Shown here: positions 18,052-29,185 of the stretch, piece after piece | How the letters are laid out: each line of letters starts with the position of its first letter | Numbering within the stretch: position 1 is the first letter of the stretch | NCBI RefSeq assembly: GCF_019900845.1 | Contig: NZ_CP074570.1 | Location: 2,108,001 to 2,172,000 of the forward strand | Origin: Paraneptunicella aestuarii | GTDB lineage: Bacteria > Pseudomonadota > Gammaproteobacteria > Enterobacterales > Alteromonadaceae | Direction: 5' to 3' | DNA: 64,000 nt | Program-made: the position numbers and the translations under genes | The notes under the pieces: model-generated | Databases searched by the model: none | The model's input: the letters and a program-made list of their open reading frames with translations, nothing else | Told to the model about the DNA's origin: nothing

Positions 18052-18738
18052 GTGATAGAAAATATTTTTAAATCAGCAGAAGATCTGAATGCCGCTTTTG
18101 CTGAGCGTATTGTGCAAATATTGCAAGAAGCCATTAGTCAGGAAGGTCGCGCCAGCTTGCTGGTGTCGGGCGGTCGAACGCCTATGCCTTTATTTAAACA
18201 ACTGTCAGAAACCAGCATTGACTGGAGTAAGGTCGATGTCAGCCTGGTTGATGAACGTTGGGTTGATGAAACTGATGAAAGCAGCAATACCAAAATGGTA
18301 CGCGAAAACCTGTTGCAGTCTCATGCCGCTAAAGCCAATTTTGTCGGGCTGAAAAGCGCTGAAAGCAATGCGGAAGATGCAGTGGCTACCTGTACTGAGA
18401 ATCTGGTCAATATCAAACAGCCTTTCGACGTATTGATTTTAGGCATGGGGGAAGACGGTCACACCGCTTCTTTGTTCCCGTGTTCACAACAAATTAAAGC
18501 GGGTTTGGATTTGAATACCGATGCCTGTTACATCGCTGTGCAGCCGACAACGGCACCGCATCAGCGTATGTCTTTGACATTGAAATCTATATTGAATAGC
18601 AAACACATTTTCTTGCACTTGACTGGTGACGGTAAAAAGGCAGTTATTGAGCAGGCACTGGCAGGTGATGATCCGCTGGAAATGCCCATTCGAGCTGTAT
18701 TGCAGCATGCCGATGTTGAATTAATGTGGGCTCCTTAA
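18052..18738 (+). CDS. pgl: 6-phosphogluconolactonase
   Basis: Pgl (DevB type) hydrolyses 6-phosphogluconolactone. The 228-residue protein shows SGGRTPMPLF, VDERWVDE and LGMGEDGHTASLFP, the family signatures. I chose the GTG at 18052, 16 bp after the zwf stop, because an AGGAG site lies just upstream. The open frame extends further upstream into zwf, but that part shows no family resemblance. Confidence 0.94.
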   Translation: MIENIFKSAEDLNAAFAERIVQILQEAISQEGRASLLVSGGRTPMPLFKQLSETSIDWSKVDVSLVDERWVDETDESSNTKMVRENLLQSHAAKANFVGLKSAESNAEDAVATCTENLVNIKQPFDVLILGMGEDGHTASLFPCSQQIKAGLDLNTDACYIAVQPTTAPHQRMSLTLKSILNSKHIFLHLTGDGKKAVIEQALAGDDPLEMPIRAVLQHADVELMWAP

Positions 18739-18768
18739 GCTTAAGATAGATAGGAGAAATAGGAGATA

Positions 18769-20601
18769 ATGATGAATTCCACCATCCTGGAAGTGACCGA
18801 ACGCATTATTGAACGCAGTAAACGTTCGAGACAGGCGTATTTGGATAAAATTGAACACGCACGTCGTAAAGGGCCACACCGGGGTGTTTTATCATGTGGA
18901 AACCTCGCTCACGGGTTTGCCGCTTGCAGTAAGGAAGACAAAACCTCTTTGACCAATATGGTAAAAGCCAATATCGGTATTGTGTCTTCTTACAATGATA
19001 TGTTGTCGGCGCATCAGCCTTATGAAACGTATCCTCAGCAAATTAAAGAAGCGGTGGCTTCTGTTGGCGGCGTAGCCCAGTTTGCTGGCGCAGTACCTGC
19101 TATGTGTGACGGTGTTACACAAGGTAATCCGGGCATGGATTTAAGTTTGATGAGCCGCGATATTATTGCGCAATCTGCTGCTGTCGCGTTATCTCACAAT
19201 ATGTTCGATGGTGCCTTGATGCTGGGGATTTGCGACAAGATCGTCCCCGGGCTATTGATGGCGTCATTAAGCTTTGGTCATTTGCCTACCGTATTTGTAC
19301 CTGCTGGCCCTATGCCTTCTGGTATTCCTAATAAGGAAAAAGCCCGTATTCGTCAGGCCTTTGCAGAAGGTAAAGTCGGTCGCGACCAGCTGCTGGAAGC
19401 TGAGTCTAAATCTTATCATTCAGCCGGTACTTGTACCTTCTACGGTACGGCAAATAGTAACCAGTTGATTGTGGAATTGATGGGCTTACATTTGCCAGGT
19501 TCTTCATTTGTTAATCCGGGTACGCCTTTACGTTATGAATTAACCAATGCTGCTGCTCGCCAAGTTACTCGTTTAACGGATCTGGGTGCGGATTACATGC
19601 CGATTGGTCATATCGTTGATGCCAAATCTATCGTTAATGGCTTGGTAGGCTTGCTTGCCACTGGTGGTTCAACTAATCACACCATGCATATGATCGCTGT
19701 TGCTCGTGCTGCGGGTTATCACATTAACTGGGATGATTTCTCTGATATCTCCAAATCAGTGCCTTTGATTACACGCATTTACCCTAACGGTTCGGCTGAC
19801 ATTAACCATTTCACTGCCGCGGGTGGCATGGCCTTGTTGTTCAAACAGCTGTTAGATGCCGGTTTGTTGCATAACGACGTTAATACGGTTTGTGGCCGTG
19901 GATTAGAGAAGTACACCCAAGAGCCCAAGTTAGTTGATGGTCAGTTGGAATGGCAAGCCGGGCCAACAGAATCATTCGACCCCGAAGTCGTTGCGACAGT
20001 AGACAAACCCTTTAAGCCGGATGGCGGTGTTTGTGTTCTGAATGGCAACCTGGGTCGTGGTGTTATCAAAACTTCTGCGCTACGCGATGGTGCCGGCATT
20101 ATTACTGCGCCAGCGGTGGTGTTTGAAGATCAGTTTGAATTGGATGCGGCGTTTAAAGCCGGCGATTTGGATAAAGACTGCATTGTGGTGGTTCGTTTCC
20201 AGGGGCCAAAAGCCATTGGTATGCCTGAACTTCATCGCTTAACGCCTCCGCTGGGAGTATTGCAGGATCGTGGCTTTAAAGTGGCTTTGGTTACTGATGG
20301 TCGTATGTCGGGGGCGTCGGGCAAAGTGCCTGCTGCTATTCACGTTACGCCGGAAGCTTACGACGGCGGTATGCTGGCTAAGGTTCAAAATGGCGACGTG
20401 ATTGAGTTGAATTCCCAGACCGGCGAATTAATTCTTCATGTATCCGATGAAGAATTAGCGAAGCGTGATCCGAAACAAGCCGACCTTGCTCATCATCAAG
20501 TAGGTATGGGGAGAGAGTTATTTGCTGGTGTGCGCGCTTCTCTGACTGGTGCAGAAGAAGGTGCATGTTCATTATTCGGAGCTCAGGAGCAAGTATTGTG
20601 A
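18769..20601 (+). CDS. edd: 6-phosphogluconate dehydratase
   Basis: Edd dehydrates 6-phosphogluconate to KDPG, the first dedicated Entner-Doudoroff step, using an oxygen-sensitive iron-sulphur cluster. The 610-residue protein has the IlvD/Edd family blocks [31 protein letters not shown], the cysteine in [20 protein letters not shown], and [18 protein letters not shown] near the C terminus. Its stop overlaps the glk start. Confidence 0.96.
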   Translation: MMNSTILEVTERIIERSKRSRQAYLDKIEHARRKGPHRGVLSCGNLAHGFAACSKEDKTSLTNMVKANIGIVSSYNDMLSAHQPYETYPQQIKEAVASVGGVAQFAGAVPAMCDGVTQGNPGMDLSLMSRDIIAQSAAVALSHNMFDGALMLGICDKIVPGLLMASLSFGHLPTVFVPAGPMPSGIPNKEKARIRQAFAEGKVGRDQLLEAESKSYHSAGTCTFYGTANSNQLIVELMGLHLPGSSFVNPGTPLRYELTNAAARQVTRLTDLGADYMPIGHIVDAKSIVNGLVGLLATGGSTNHTMHMIAVARAAGYHINWDDFSDISKSVPLITRIYPNGSADINHFTAAGGMALLFKQLLDAGLLHNDVNTVCGRGLEKYTQEPKLVDGQLEWQAGPTESFDPEVVATVDKPFKPDGGVCVLNGNLGRGVIKTSALRDGAGIITAPAVVFEDQFELDAAFKAGDLDKDCIVVVRFQGPKAIGMPELHRLTPPLGVLQDRGFKVALVTDGRMSGASGKVPAAIHVTPEAYDGGMLAKVQNGDVIELNSQTGELILHVSDEELAKRDPKQADLAHHQVGMGRELFAGVRASLTGAEEGACSLFGAQEQVL

Positions 20602-21551
20602 GCGGTCGTTTTGTTGCTGATGTCGGTGGCACCAACATTCGTTTGGCTAGAGAAGTACACGGCGAACTCATTGATATTAAAAAGTATTTATGCAAGGACT
20701 ACGACACCATTGCGGATGTCATTCAACTGTATTTCGATCAGTTTCCCGACATTCGCTTTCGTGCGGGCTGTATAGGTATTGCCTGCCCTGTTATTGAAGA
20801 CAGAGTCAAGATGACCAATCACCATTGGCAATTTTCCATACAGGAATTGAAAGCTAACTTGCGCCTGGATTGGTTAGGCGTGATCAACGATTACGATGCG
20901 GTAGCGATGTCATTGCCCGTACTTAAACCTGAACAGAAGAAGCAAATTGGCGGCGGTGAAGCCCGTGTTAACGGCAATATCGCGGTATTTGGTCCTGGTA
21001 CAGGCTTAGGTGTTGGACATCTGGTGAATACGGGTTCACGTTGGCAGCCTCTGGATGGTGAAGGTGGTCACGTTGACTTTGCGCCTGTCGATGAAACCGA
21101 TTTGATTGTTTGGCGCTTCCTACGTGAGAAATATGGTTATGCCTCTGCGGAAGAAGTGATGTCTGGACGGGGTTTGGTTCAGATTTACCAAGCGTTGGCG
21201 CAGCATCAAGGCGTACCAGCCGAGTTCACTGAACCTTCTGATGTGAGCAAACATGCGGTTGCAGGAACCTGCAAGCTATGTGAAGCCGCGTTAAATCAGT
21301 TTTGCGCCAACATGGGAACCTTTGCCGGTAATTTGGCATTGAACTTGGGAACTCATGGCGGGGTTTACATTGCTGGTGGCATAACTCAACGCTTTGTTGA
21401 TTTTCTGGAAGCCAGCGATTTTAGAAAGCGTTTCGAAGCAAAAGGGCGCTTTAGTCAATATGTTTCAGCGATACCAACGTTTGTTATCACCGAACCTGAT
21501 CACGGGTTATTGGGTGCCGCTGCTTACTTGGAACAGTATTTTAAGGGCTAG
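20598..21551 (+). CDS. glk: Glucokinase
   Basis: Glk phosphorylates free glucose with ATP to supply the pathway. The 317-residue ROK-unrelated bacterial glucokinase has the phosphate motif [23 protein letters not shown] and EGGHVDF. I chose the GTG at 20598, which overlaps the edd stop in a GTGA arrangement and has a CAGGAG site. The longer ATG at 20565 would lie inside edd. The overlap implies translational coupling with edd. Confidence 0.93.
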   Translation: MSGRFVADVGGTNIRLAREVHGELIDIKKYLCKDYDTIADVIQLYFDQFPDIRFRAGCIGIACPVIEDRVKMTNHHWQFSIQELKANLRLDWLGVINDYDAVAMSLPVLKPEQKKQIGGGEARVNGNIAVFGPGTGLGVGHLVNTGSRWQPLDGEGGHVDFAPVDETDLIVWRFLREKYGYASAEEVMSGRGLVQIYQALAQHQGVPAEFTEPSDVSKHAVAGTCKLCEAALNQFCANMGTFAGNLALNLGTHGGVYIAGGITQRFVDFLEASDFRKRFEAKGRFSQYVSAIPTFVITEPDHGLLGAAAYLEQYFKG

Positions 21552-21557
21552 TAGATT

Positions 21558-22220
21558 ATGCAAAATAAAAATTGGAAGAGATCTGCCGAAGAGATTTTCT
21601 CACAAGGCCCTGTTGTACCGGTCTTGGTAGTAAAAGACGTTGAGTATGCCGTTCCTATGGCAAAGGCGTTGTTAGCGGGCGGCATTAAGGTGTTGGAAGT
21701 AACGTTACGTACACCGGTTGCGCTGGACGTGATTTCTGTGATTGCCAGAGAAGTCCCTGAGGCCATTGTTGGTGCGGGTACGGTGATCAATGCTGAGCAG
21801 TTAAAGCAGGTTCAGGAAGCGGGCGCACAGTTTGCTATCAGCCCGGGGATGACTAAAGAATTGCTGCAAGCGGGGAATACGGGGGATATCGCATTGATCC
21901 CGGGAATTTCCTCCATTTCTGAACTCATGAGCGGAATTGATTTGGGCTACGACCATTTCAAATTCTTCCCGGCGGAATCTTCGGGTGGCGTTAAAGCGAT
22001 TAAATCCATTGGTGGCCCATTCCCGAATGTGGTGTTCTGCCCGACAGGCGGCATTGATGCTAACAACTATCTGGATTACCTGGCTTTGCCGAATATTCGT
22101 TGTGTAGGCGGTTCATGGTTAGTGCCGGAAGATGCATTGAAATCGGGCGATTATGATCGTATTACCAAGCTGGCTCAGGATGCCATTGCGGGTGCGGCCC
22201 AACTGGATAAAGCAAGCTAA
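21558..22220 (+). CDS. eda: KDPG aldolase
   Basis: Eda cleaves 2-keto-3-deoxy-6-phosphogluconate to pyruvate and glyceraldehyde 3-phosphate. The 220-residue class I aldolase has the Glu of LEVTLRT, GAGTVIN, SPGMT, and the Schiff-base Lys in DHFKFFPAE. It starts 6 bp after glk and closes the operon. Repeat copy C lies directly downstream. Confidence 0.96.
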   Translation: MQNKNWKRSAEEIFSQGPVVPVLVVKDVEYAVPMAKALLAGGIKVLEVTLRTPVALDVISVIAREVPEAIVGAGTVINAEQLKQVQEAGAQFAISPGMTKELLQAGNTGDIALIPGISSISELMSGIDLGYDHFKFFPAESSGGVKAIKSIGGPFPNVVFCPTGGIDANNYLDYLALPNIRCVGGSWLVPEDALKSGDYDRITKLAQDAIAGAAQLDKAS

Positions 22221-22240
22221 ATAGCTATTCCAAACTATCA

Positions 22241-22345
22241 GTCAGCAACAGAAAGTTTTGAGCAGACCCTCAGCCGCAGGGAAGCGGCTGTGGAGCCTCA
22301 ATGGATTGATTCACGGCGAGTCTGCGATAAATTTCTGTGGCTGAC
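22241..22345 (+). repeat. Dispersed palindromic repeat, copy C
   Basis: The copy begins GTCAGCAACAGAAA and ends TTTCTGTGGCTGAC, inverted repeats with a single mismatch. Internal arms are AGCAGACC / GAGTCTGC, and the central hairpin is CAGCCGC-AGGGAA-GCGGCTG. This last differs from copy B by paired changes. The element follows eda and may end its transcript. Confidence 0.92.
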
Positions 22346-22411
22346 TTGCAGTTAAGTACACTTATTTAGATAAAGCGAGCTGGATCTCAGCTAAGTATCA
22401 GTTGCATTTCA

Positions 22412-22452
22412 CATTGAGGCGTTAATGGATAGTGAGCCCAAGCGCCTCAATG
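22412..22452. terminator. Long-loop hairpin between eda and yeaD
   Basis: CATTGAGGCG and CGCCTCAATG form a perfect 10-bp inverted repeat around 21 bases, in the gap between convergent eda and yeaD. A T-rich but broken tract follows on the plus strand. Confidence 0.4.
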
Positions 22453-22494
22453 CATTCTTGTCTTTAGTTTTCTTTCTATTTATTTCTTATCAGC

Positions 22495-23346
22495 TCAGGA
22501 AATTCGCTGGATTAGCTGGTGCTGCTCCCCAGGAACAATGCTCAACTCCTGAGTTACTGCTGCTTCAATGCACACAAATTTCACATAATCCGCATCTGGT
22601 ATATTGCTAACTTTGCGAGCTTCTTCCTGCCATGGGTTCCAAATCACAATGCTGTCATGGCCTTCCTGAGTTATTTCTGTTTTTTGGCTACCGTCATGAT
22701 TACACAGGGCAATGGCGCGTGAATCGCTGTAGTGAATACGGTCGGTTTCTTCACTGAGTTGATAATTCGACGGAGTTGTAAAGCGATTCATTGCGCGGGT
22801 TTTATCCAGATATTCACCGGTCACACCATAAATGAAGTAGCTTGAAAGGTCATCAACGGCAAAGTAGGTATGTAATGCAGCAGTGATGTTAAAGGCTTCG
22901 TCGCCGATGTTTTCTGTGATTAGTTTGATTTCCAGTTCACTTGATACGGTGATCTCAACGGTAAGTTTGGCTGAATAAGGGAAGCCTTGCGCCGACGTAT
23001 TGGGGCATTCAAGAACAAGATGGGTTCCGTTAGTATCCTCTTCACACGAAATCATTTGCCAATACTGATTACGCACAAAACCATGAGCAGGTAAAACAGA
23101 GCTTCCTTGAGGAAACTGATTGGCAAACCAGGGCCAGCAGAGTGGAGTGCCACCGCGAATGGTTTCACTGCCATCAAGATGGGTGAGGGGACTTAGCCAT
23201 AAACGCTCTCGACCGTCGTGTTTGGGTACAAAGCTGAAAACCTGAGCGCCAAATAAAGACAACTTCATGCTGGCATGTTGGTTATCAATGCAGAGTATTT
23301 GATTGTTACCCTGTTGTTGTATTGACACTGATTGAGGCAATTCCAT
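22495..23346 (-). CDS. yeaD: D-hexose-6-phosphate mutarotase
   Basis: YeaD-type aldose-1-epimerases interconvert alpha and beta glucose 6-phosphate. The 283-residue protein has IRGGTPLCWPWF and PAHGFVRNQ, HTYFAV, and the C-terminal VIWNPW and FVCIEAA blocks. It lies downstream of gapA on the same strand, the same pairing as in E. coli, but a strong terminator after gapA separates them. Confidence 0.92.
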   Translation of the reverse strand: MELPQSVSIQQQGNNQILCIDNQHASMKLSLFGAQVFSFVPKHDGRERLWLSPLTHLDGSETIRGGTPLCWPWFANQFPQGSSVLPAHGFVRNQYWQMISCEEDTNGTHLVLECPNTSAQGFPYSAKLTVEITVSSELEIKLITENIGDEAFNITAALHTYFAVDDLSSYFIYGVTGEYLDKTRAMNRFTTPSNYQLSEETDRIHYSDSRAIALCNHDGSQKTEITQEGHDSIVIWNPWQEEARKVSNIPDADYVKFVCIEAAVTQELSIVPGEQHQLIQRIS

Positions 23347-23416
23347 CGTGTTTTCCTTTTATTCTTCTATTTTGTCTTTTTAATAAAACGTGATCGCGCC
23401 CTCGTCAGACACGAAA

Positions 23417-23439
23417 AAGGCGGCTATAGGAGCCGCCTT
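23417..23439 (-). terminator. gapA terminator
   Basis: AAGGCGGCT and AGCCGCCTT make a 9-bp stem. On the minus strand it runs into five T residues shortly after the gapA stop. Confidence 0.88.
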
Positions 23440-23458
23440 TCGACATTATCTGGTTAGA

Positions 23459-24507
<1,049 letters not shown>

Positions 24508-24692
24508 GAAAATTATGGATCAAATACAACTCAATAGCAAAAAATTTAGCTAAAATGTTGCTAAATTACAAATTTCCCTCGTGCAAATTACTTCATTTTG
24601 GAATATTGTAGGGCTTTTACAGACAACTATCTCCAGAAGATAGATTTGGCTATTGTTTGACTAAAAATAGCTCACAGGAAAGAAGAATCCAA

Positions 24693-26894
24693 ATGACCTC
24701 CTCTGTTATCGAAAAACTAGTCGAGTTGCGTGGCATTGAATCCAATTATGTAGATGCATGGGGCAAACCTGCTAAGGTTAGCGAAGAAAGTAAAATCAAA
24801 TTACTCCGCGTCATGGGCTACCAGGTCGATGATGAAAATACCCTGAAAGACCAATTACAAGAGCAAATTAACGAGAGCTGGATGTTGCCTTTAAATCCGG
24901 TGCAAGTAAACCGGGTAGGGGACACATTACTTACCGCAATCAGATTACCTATTGAACTGGTGAATGATTCTTTCATCCTTGATATCGAGACCGAGCAAGG
25001 TGAAAGAATGCAACAAAATTTTGTTCCCTCTGATGGCGAGCTGATTAATGTCACCCACATCGATGACGTAGAGTTTCAGGAATACATTGTTGATATCAAT
25101 GGTGACTTGCCGCTTGGCTATCATACGGTCACGTTACGCTCTGATGATGGTGATCATCTTGCCGATATGCGTTTGGTTGTTGCACCGAAGAGCTGCTACA
25201 AACAAGAGGATATTGCTGCGGGCAAAAAAGTGTGGGGCTTAAGTGTTCAACTGTATTGTTTGCGTAGCGAAAACAACTGGGGTGTAGGTGACTTTTCTGA
25301 TTTGTCTTATCTGCTGCAACAGGCCGGGCGTCAAGGTGCGCAATTTGTTGGTTTGAACCCTATTCATGCACTGTATCCTGCCAGCCCTGATAACTGTAGC
25401 CCGTATTCACCGTCTTCTCGCCGCTGGATTAACTTTATCTATCTGGATGTAACCAAAATAGAAGGTTATGAGCAGGAATCGGTACAGACGATAGTGAACA
25501 GTGCTGAGTTCAAAGCTTCCTTGAACCATGTTCGTAACATCGAGTATGTTGATTACGATGCTGTAACCCGTATGAAGTTACAGGTGTTGAATGCTATTTT
25601 TGATTATCAGTACGAAGCTTTTTTAAGCAAGAACAATGAAGTGTCGAAAGAATTTAAGGCTTTCGTTGAACAAGGCGGTGAAAGCCTGGACATGCTGGCT
25701 ACCTATGATGCGATTCAAGAAGATTTGGCGACTCAAGGCAAAGCCTGTTGGGGATGGCCTGTTTTTCCAAAAGATGTAAACGAATACCACAACAAGGGTG
25801 TTGCCAAATTTAAGAAAGCCAATCTTAAACGTGTCACTTTTTATATGTTCTTGCAATGGCAAGCCGCCAAGCAGTTAGAGCAAGCCAATCAGACGGCCTT
25901 GGATTCAGGCATGAAGATTGGTATTTACCGTGATTTGGCGGTTGGTGTGAGTGAAGGCAGTGCGGAAATCTGGGGTAATCGTGATTTGTATGTGGTTGAT
26001 GCCAGTGTTGGCGCGCCACCAGATGTACTCGGGCCGCTAGGACAGGATTGGGGTTTGCCTCCAATGGATCCTGATATTTTGTATCAGCAACGTTACCAGC
26101 CGATTATTGATTTATTCAGCACTAACATGCAGTCCAGCGGTGCGCTGCGTATAGATCATGTTATGGCACTGTTAAGATTGTGGTGGGTGACTAAGGGCGA
26201 TAAACCCAGTGAAGGCGGTTATGTTTATTATCCGGTGGATGATTTACTGGGTATTTTGGCGCTGGAAAGTCATCGTAACCAGAGCCTGGTCATTGGTGAA
26301 GATTTGGGAACGGTTCCTGACGAAATTCGCGACAAGCTGGAAGAAAATGGTGTGCATTCGTATCGCGTATTCTTCTTCGAGCAATCAGAAGATGGTGGTT
26401 TCTTCTCTCCCAGCCATTACCCTGTGCAGTCAATGGCAACGCTAACAACTCATGATATGCCTACCTTGACCGGTTATTGGCATTGTCTGGATTTGGAGTT
26501 GGGCAAAGAATTGAATTTGTATCCAAGCGAAGAAGTATTGGCGCAGTTATATACCAGTCGTCATGACAATAAACAGCAGATTCTGGACAGCTTGCATGGA
26601 CATCAGTCTATTCCTGAGTGGACGCCACATTCAGTGGATCAACTGGGTATGCATAAAGAATTGAACCACGGTATGCAATATCACATGGCAAAAGGCTCAA
26701 GTGCATTATTGAGTCTACAATTGGAAGATTGGTTAGAAATGGATAAGCCGGTGAATATTCCGGGAACGTGCAATGAGTATCCAAACTGGAAGCGTAAATT
26801 GACTCGTAACCTTGAACAGATCTTCACCGATCCTGTTTTGAATAGTTTGGCTCTTGGATTAACTGAAACCCGAAACAAGGTGTCAGAGCAATAG
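24693..26894 (+). CDS. malQ: 4-alpha-glucanotransferase
   Basis: MalQ (amylomaltase, GH77) transfers maltodextrin segments between glucan chains. The 733-residue protein has the catalytic Asp in LRIDHVMALLRLWW, the acid/base Glu in IGEDLGTVPDEIR and the third acid in TTHDMPTLTGYW. The N-terminal region is about 190 residues longer than plant D-enzymes, as in E. coli MalQ. I chose the ATG at 24693 with an AGGAAAGAAG site over a TTG at 24657. It heads the malQ-glgB-glgX block and is divergent from gapA. Confidence 0.94.
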   Translation: MTSSVIEKLVELRGIESNYVDAWGKPAKVSEESKIKLLRVMGYQVDDENTLKDQLQEQINESWMLPLNPVQVNRVGDTLLTAIRLPIELVNDSFILDIETEQGERMQQNFVPSDGELINVTHIDDVEFQEYIVDINGDLPLGYHTVTLRSDDGDHLADMRLVVAPKSCYKQEDIAAGKKVWGLSVQLYCLRSENNWGVGDFSDLSYLLQQAGRQGAQFVGLNPIHALYPASPDNCSPYSPSSRRWINFIYLDVTKIEGYEQESVQTIVNSAEFKASLNHVRNIEYVDYDAVTRMKLQVLNAIFDYQYEAFLSKNNEVSKEFKAFVEQGGESLDMLATYDAIQEDLATQGKACWGWPVFPKDVNEYHNKGVAKFKKANLKRVTFYMFLQWQAAKQLEQANQTALDSGMKIGIYRDLAVGVSEGSAEIWGNRDLYVVDASVGAPPDVLGPLGQDWGLPPMDPDILYQQRYQPIIDLFSTNMQSSGALRIDHVMALLRLWWVTKGDKPSEGGYVYYPVDDLLGILALESHRNQSLVIGEDLGTVPDEIRDKLEENGVHSYRVFFFEQSEDGGFFSPSHYPVQSMATLTTHDMPTLTGYWHCLDLELGKELNLYPSEEVLAQLYTSRHDNKQQILDSLHGHQSIPEWTPHSVDQLGMHKELNHGMQYHMAKGSSALLSLQLEDWLEMDKPVNIPGTCNEYPNWKRKLTRNLEQIFTDPVLNSLALGLTETRNKVSEQ

Positions 26895-26927
26895 CGTTCA
26901 ATCGTGTTTATTAAGAGCCGACCATCT

Positions 26928-26960
26928 AAACCGGGATTCCTATATCCCGGTTTGACTTTT
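26928..26960 (+). terminator. malQ terminator
   Basis: AAACCGGGA / TCCCGGTTT is a 9-bp stem with an 8-base loop followed by GACTTTTT. It separates malQ from glgB. Confidence 0.8.
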
Positions 26961-26990
26961 TGCAATCAGTAACAGTGTAAGTAAAGAATT

Positions 26991-29183
26991 ATGCAAATTG
27001 AGCAACAACTTCAACAAGCCAGGTGTCCATTCCCTTTCGAGTTTCTTGGTCTTCATAAAACGGAAGAGGGGTTCATTTTAAGGGCTTGGTTGCCTCATGC
27101 CGAGTCGGTTTCAGCGACGAATCTGGAAACCGGAGCTGATCTTGGGGAATTACAGAAGCAGGGTGAACTTGATTTGTTTGTGGCTGAGTTGTCTGATTGT
27201 CAGGAACATTTTCTATATTCTTTTCAGGTCACGACGGCGAATGGCGTTCATGAAGTGATCGACCCCTACCAGTTTGAGGCTCAGGCATATCATGCTGTGC
27301 ATTACGTCGATCATCATCCTGAGAATGTCTATAACCAGCTTGGTGCTCAATTAATTGAATTGCATGTAGGTCTGAAAGACGGTGTGAAAGGAACACGATT
27401 TGCTGTGTTCGCCCCCAATGCTTCTGCGGTTTCGGTGATTGGTGATTTTAACTGGTGGAATGGTGCTTGCCATCCCATGCAAAAAACCGATATGGGGTAT
27501 TGGGTCTTGTTTGTTCCGGGTGTGAATGCTGGTGTTCAATACAAGTATCAGATTAAGGACAAACACGGGCATCAATTACCTCACAAAGCCGACCCCGTTG
27601 GTTTCTATTCTCATCAATATCCTTCTTTAGCATCGGAAGTCTTTGATCAGAATGGCTATCAGTGGCAAGACCAGGCGTGGATGGAGCGTGAATCACCTAA
27701 TTTGTACAGCTCGGCAATGAGTATATATGAAGTGCATTTAGGTTCCTGGCGACGCCATATCAATGAAGATGGCACATCGCGTTCACTGACTTATCGAGAG
27801 CTTGCAGAACAGTTAATTCCCTATGTGAAAGACATGGGCTTTACTCACATTGAAATGCTGCCGGTTTCAGAACACCCTTTTGATGGTTCCTGGGGCTATC
27901 AGCCTGTTGGCTTGTTTTCACCTACCAGTCGATTTGGTACGCCAGACGATTTCAAATACTTCGTTGATCAGTGTCACCAAAACGGGATTGGCGTGATCAT
28001 GGATTGGGTGCCTGCTCATTTTCCAGAAGACGGTCATGGCTTGGCGCGATTCGATGGTACTCATTTGTATGAGTACGAAGATCCCCGTAAAGGCTGGCAT
28101 CCTGACTGGAATTCATGCATCTACGATTACGGTAAAGACACGGTACGCCAGTTTCTGGTAGCTAACGCGTTGTTTTGGGTGGATAAGTTTCATATTGACG
28201 GGTTGCGAGTGGATGCCGTGGCATCGATGTTGTATCTGGATTATTCCCGTAAAGAAGGGGAGTGGATCCCGAATATTGATGGTGGCAACAAAAACTACGA
28301 AGCCATTAGTTTGTTGCAGTGGATGAATAAGGAAGTGTATGACAAGTTTCCGAAATCATTCACGGTAGCAGAAGAATCAACGGCTTTTCCCAAAGTATCT
28401 CGCCCGGTTTACGAAGGTGGTTTGGGATTCGGCTTTAAGTGGAATATGGGCTGGATGCACGATTCCTTACACTTCATTTCCAAAGATCCGGCTTATCGCA
28501 GCCATCATCACAACGAAATTACGTTCAGCTTGGTATATGCCTTCGATGAGAACTTCGTTTTACCCATTTCTCATGATGAAGTGGTGCATGGTAAAGGTTC
28601 TTTATTACGCAAGATGCCCGGTGACGAGTGGCAGCAAGCCGCGAATTTACGTTGTTACACCGCCTTCATGTATGGACATCCGGGCAAGAAACTCAATTTC
28701 ATGGGCAACGAAATCGGTCAACCCGAAGAGTGGAACCATTCCAGTTCCCTAAGCTGGCATTTATTGGATTATGACAAACACAGAGGAGCACACGCTCTGT
28801 TTCGTTCCGTCAATCATTTGTATGCTACGTTACCTGCTTTGCATGACATGGACGGGGAATCAGACGGCTTTGAGTGGATTGATCATCATAACCATGAGCA
28901 AAGTATTTTGGCGTTTGTTAGAAAATCACGAGATGGAAAACAAAAGGTGTATGTGATCAGCAATTTCACTCCTGTACCAAGAGAAAACATGCGCTTTGGT
29001 GTGCTTGATGATGGTGAATATCAGCAAGTCTTGAATACCGATGAGGGGCAATATTGGGGCAGTGATTATACTGTGAATCACCATTTGCATTCTGAACATG
29101 AGCCTTGTCATGGGCGTCCACGTTCCATTCGTTTGACTTTGCCGCCTTTGGCAACGCTCTACATTGTGTACAACGAGGTTTAG
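26991..29183 (+). CDS. glgB: 1,4-alpha-glucan branching enzyme
   Basis: GlgB introduces alpha-1,6 branches into glycogen. The 730-residue GH13 protein has two N-terminal beta domains (CBM48 around residues 130-220), SWGYQPVGLFSPTSRFG, the nucleophile Asp in DGLRVDAVASMLYLDY, the acid/base Glu in TVAEESTAFP and the third acid in PISHDEVVHGKGS. Its stop is two bases before the glgX start, so they are co-transcribed. glgC and glgA are not in the window. Confidence 0.96.
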   Translation: MQIEQQLQQARCPFPFEFLGLHKTEEGFILRAWLPHAESVSATNLETGADLGELQKQGELDLFVAELSDCQEHFLYSFQVTTANGVHEVIDPYQFEAQAYHAVHYVDHHPENVYNQLGAQLIELHVGLKDGVKGTRFAVFAPNASAVSVIGDFNWWNGACHPMQKTDMGYWVLFVPGVNAGVQYKYQIKDKHGHQLPHKADPVGFYSHQYPSLASEVFDQNGYQWQDQAWMERESPNLYSSAMSIYEVHLGSWRRHINEDGTSRSLTYRELAEQLIPYVKDMGFTHIEMLPVSEHPFDGSWGYQPVGLFSPTSRFGTPDDFKYFVDQCHQNGIGVIMDWVPAHFPEDGHGLARFDGTHLYEYEDPRKGWHPDWNSCIYDYGKDTVRQFLVANALFWVDKFHIDGLRVDAVASMLYLDYSRKEGEWIPNIDGGNKNYEAISLLQWMNKEVYDKFPKSFTVAEESTAFPKVSRPVYEGGLGFGFKWNMGWMHDSLHFISKDPAYRSHHHNEITFSLVYAFDENFVLPISHDEVVHGKGSLLRKMPGDEWQQAANLRCYTAFMYGHPGKKLNFMGNEIGQPEEWNHSSSLSWHLLDYDKHRGAHALFRSVNHLYATLPALHDMDGESDGFEWIDHHNHEQSILAFVRKSRDGKQKVYVISNFTPVPRENMRFGVLDDGEYQQVLNTDEGQYWGSDYTVNHHLHSEHEPCHGRPRSIRLTLPPLATLYIVYNEV

Positions 29184-29185
29184 CC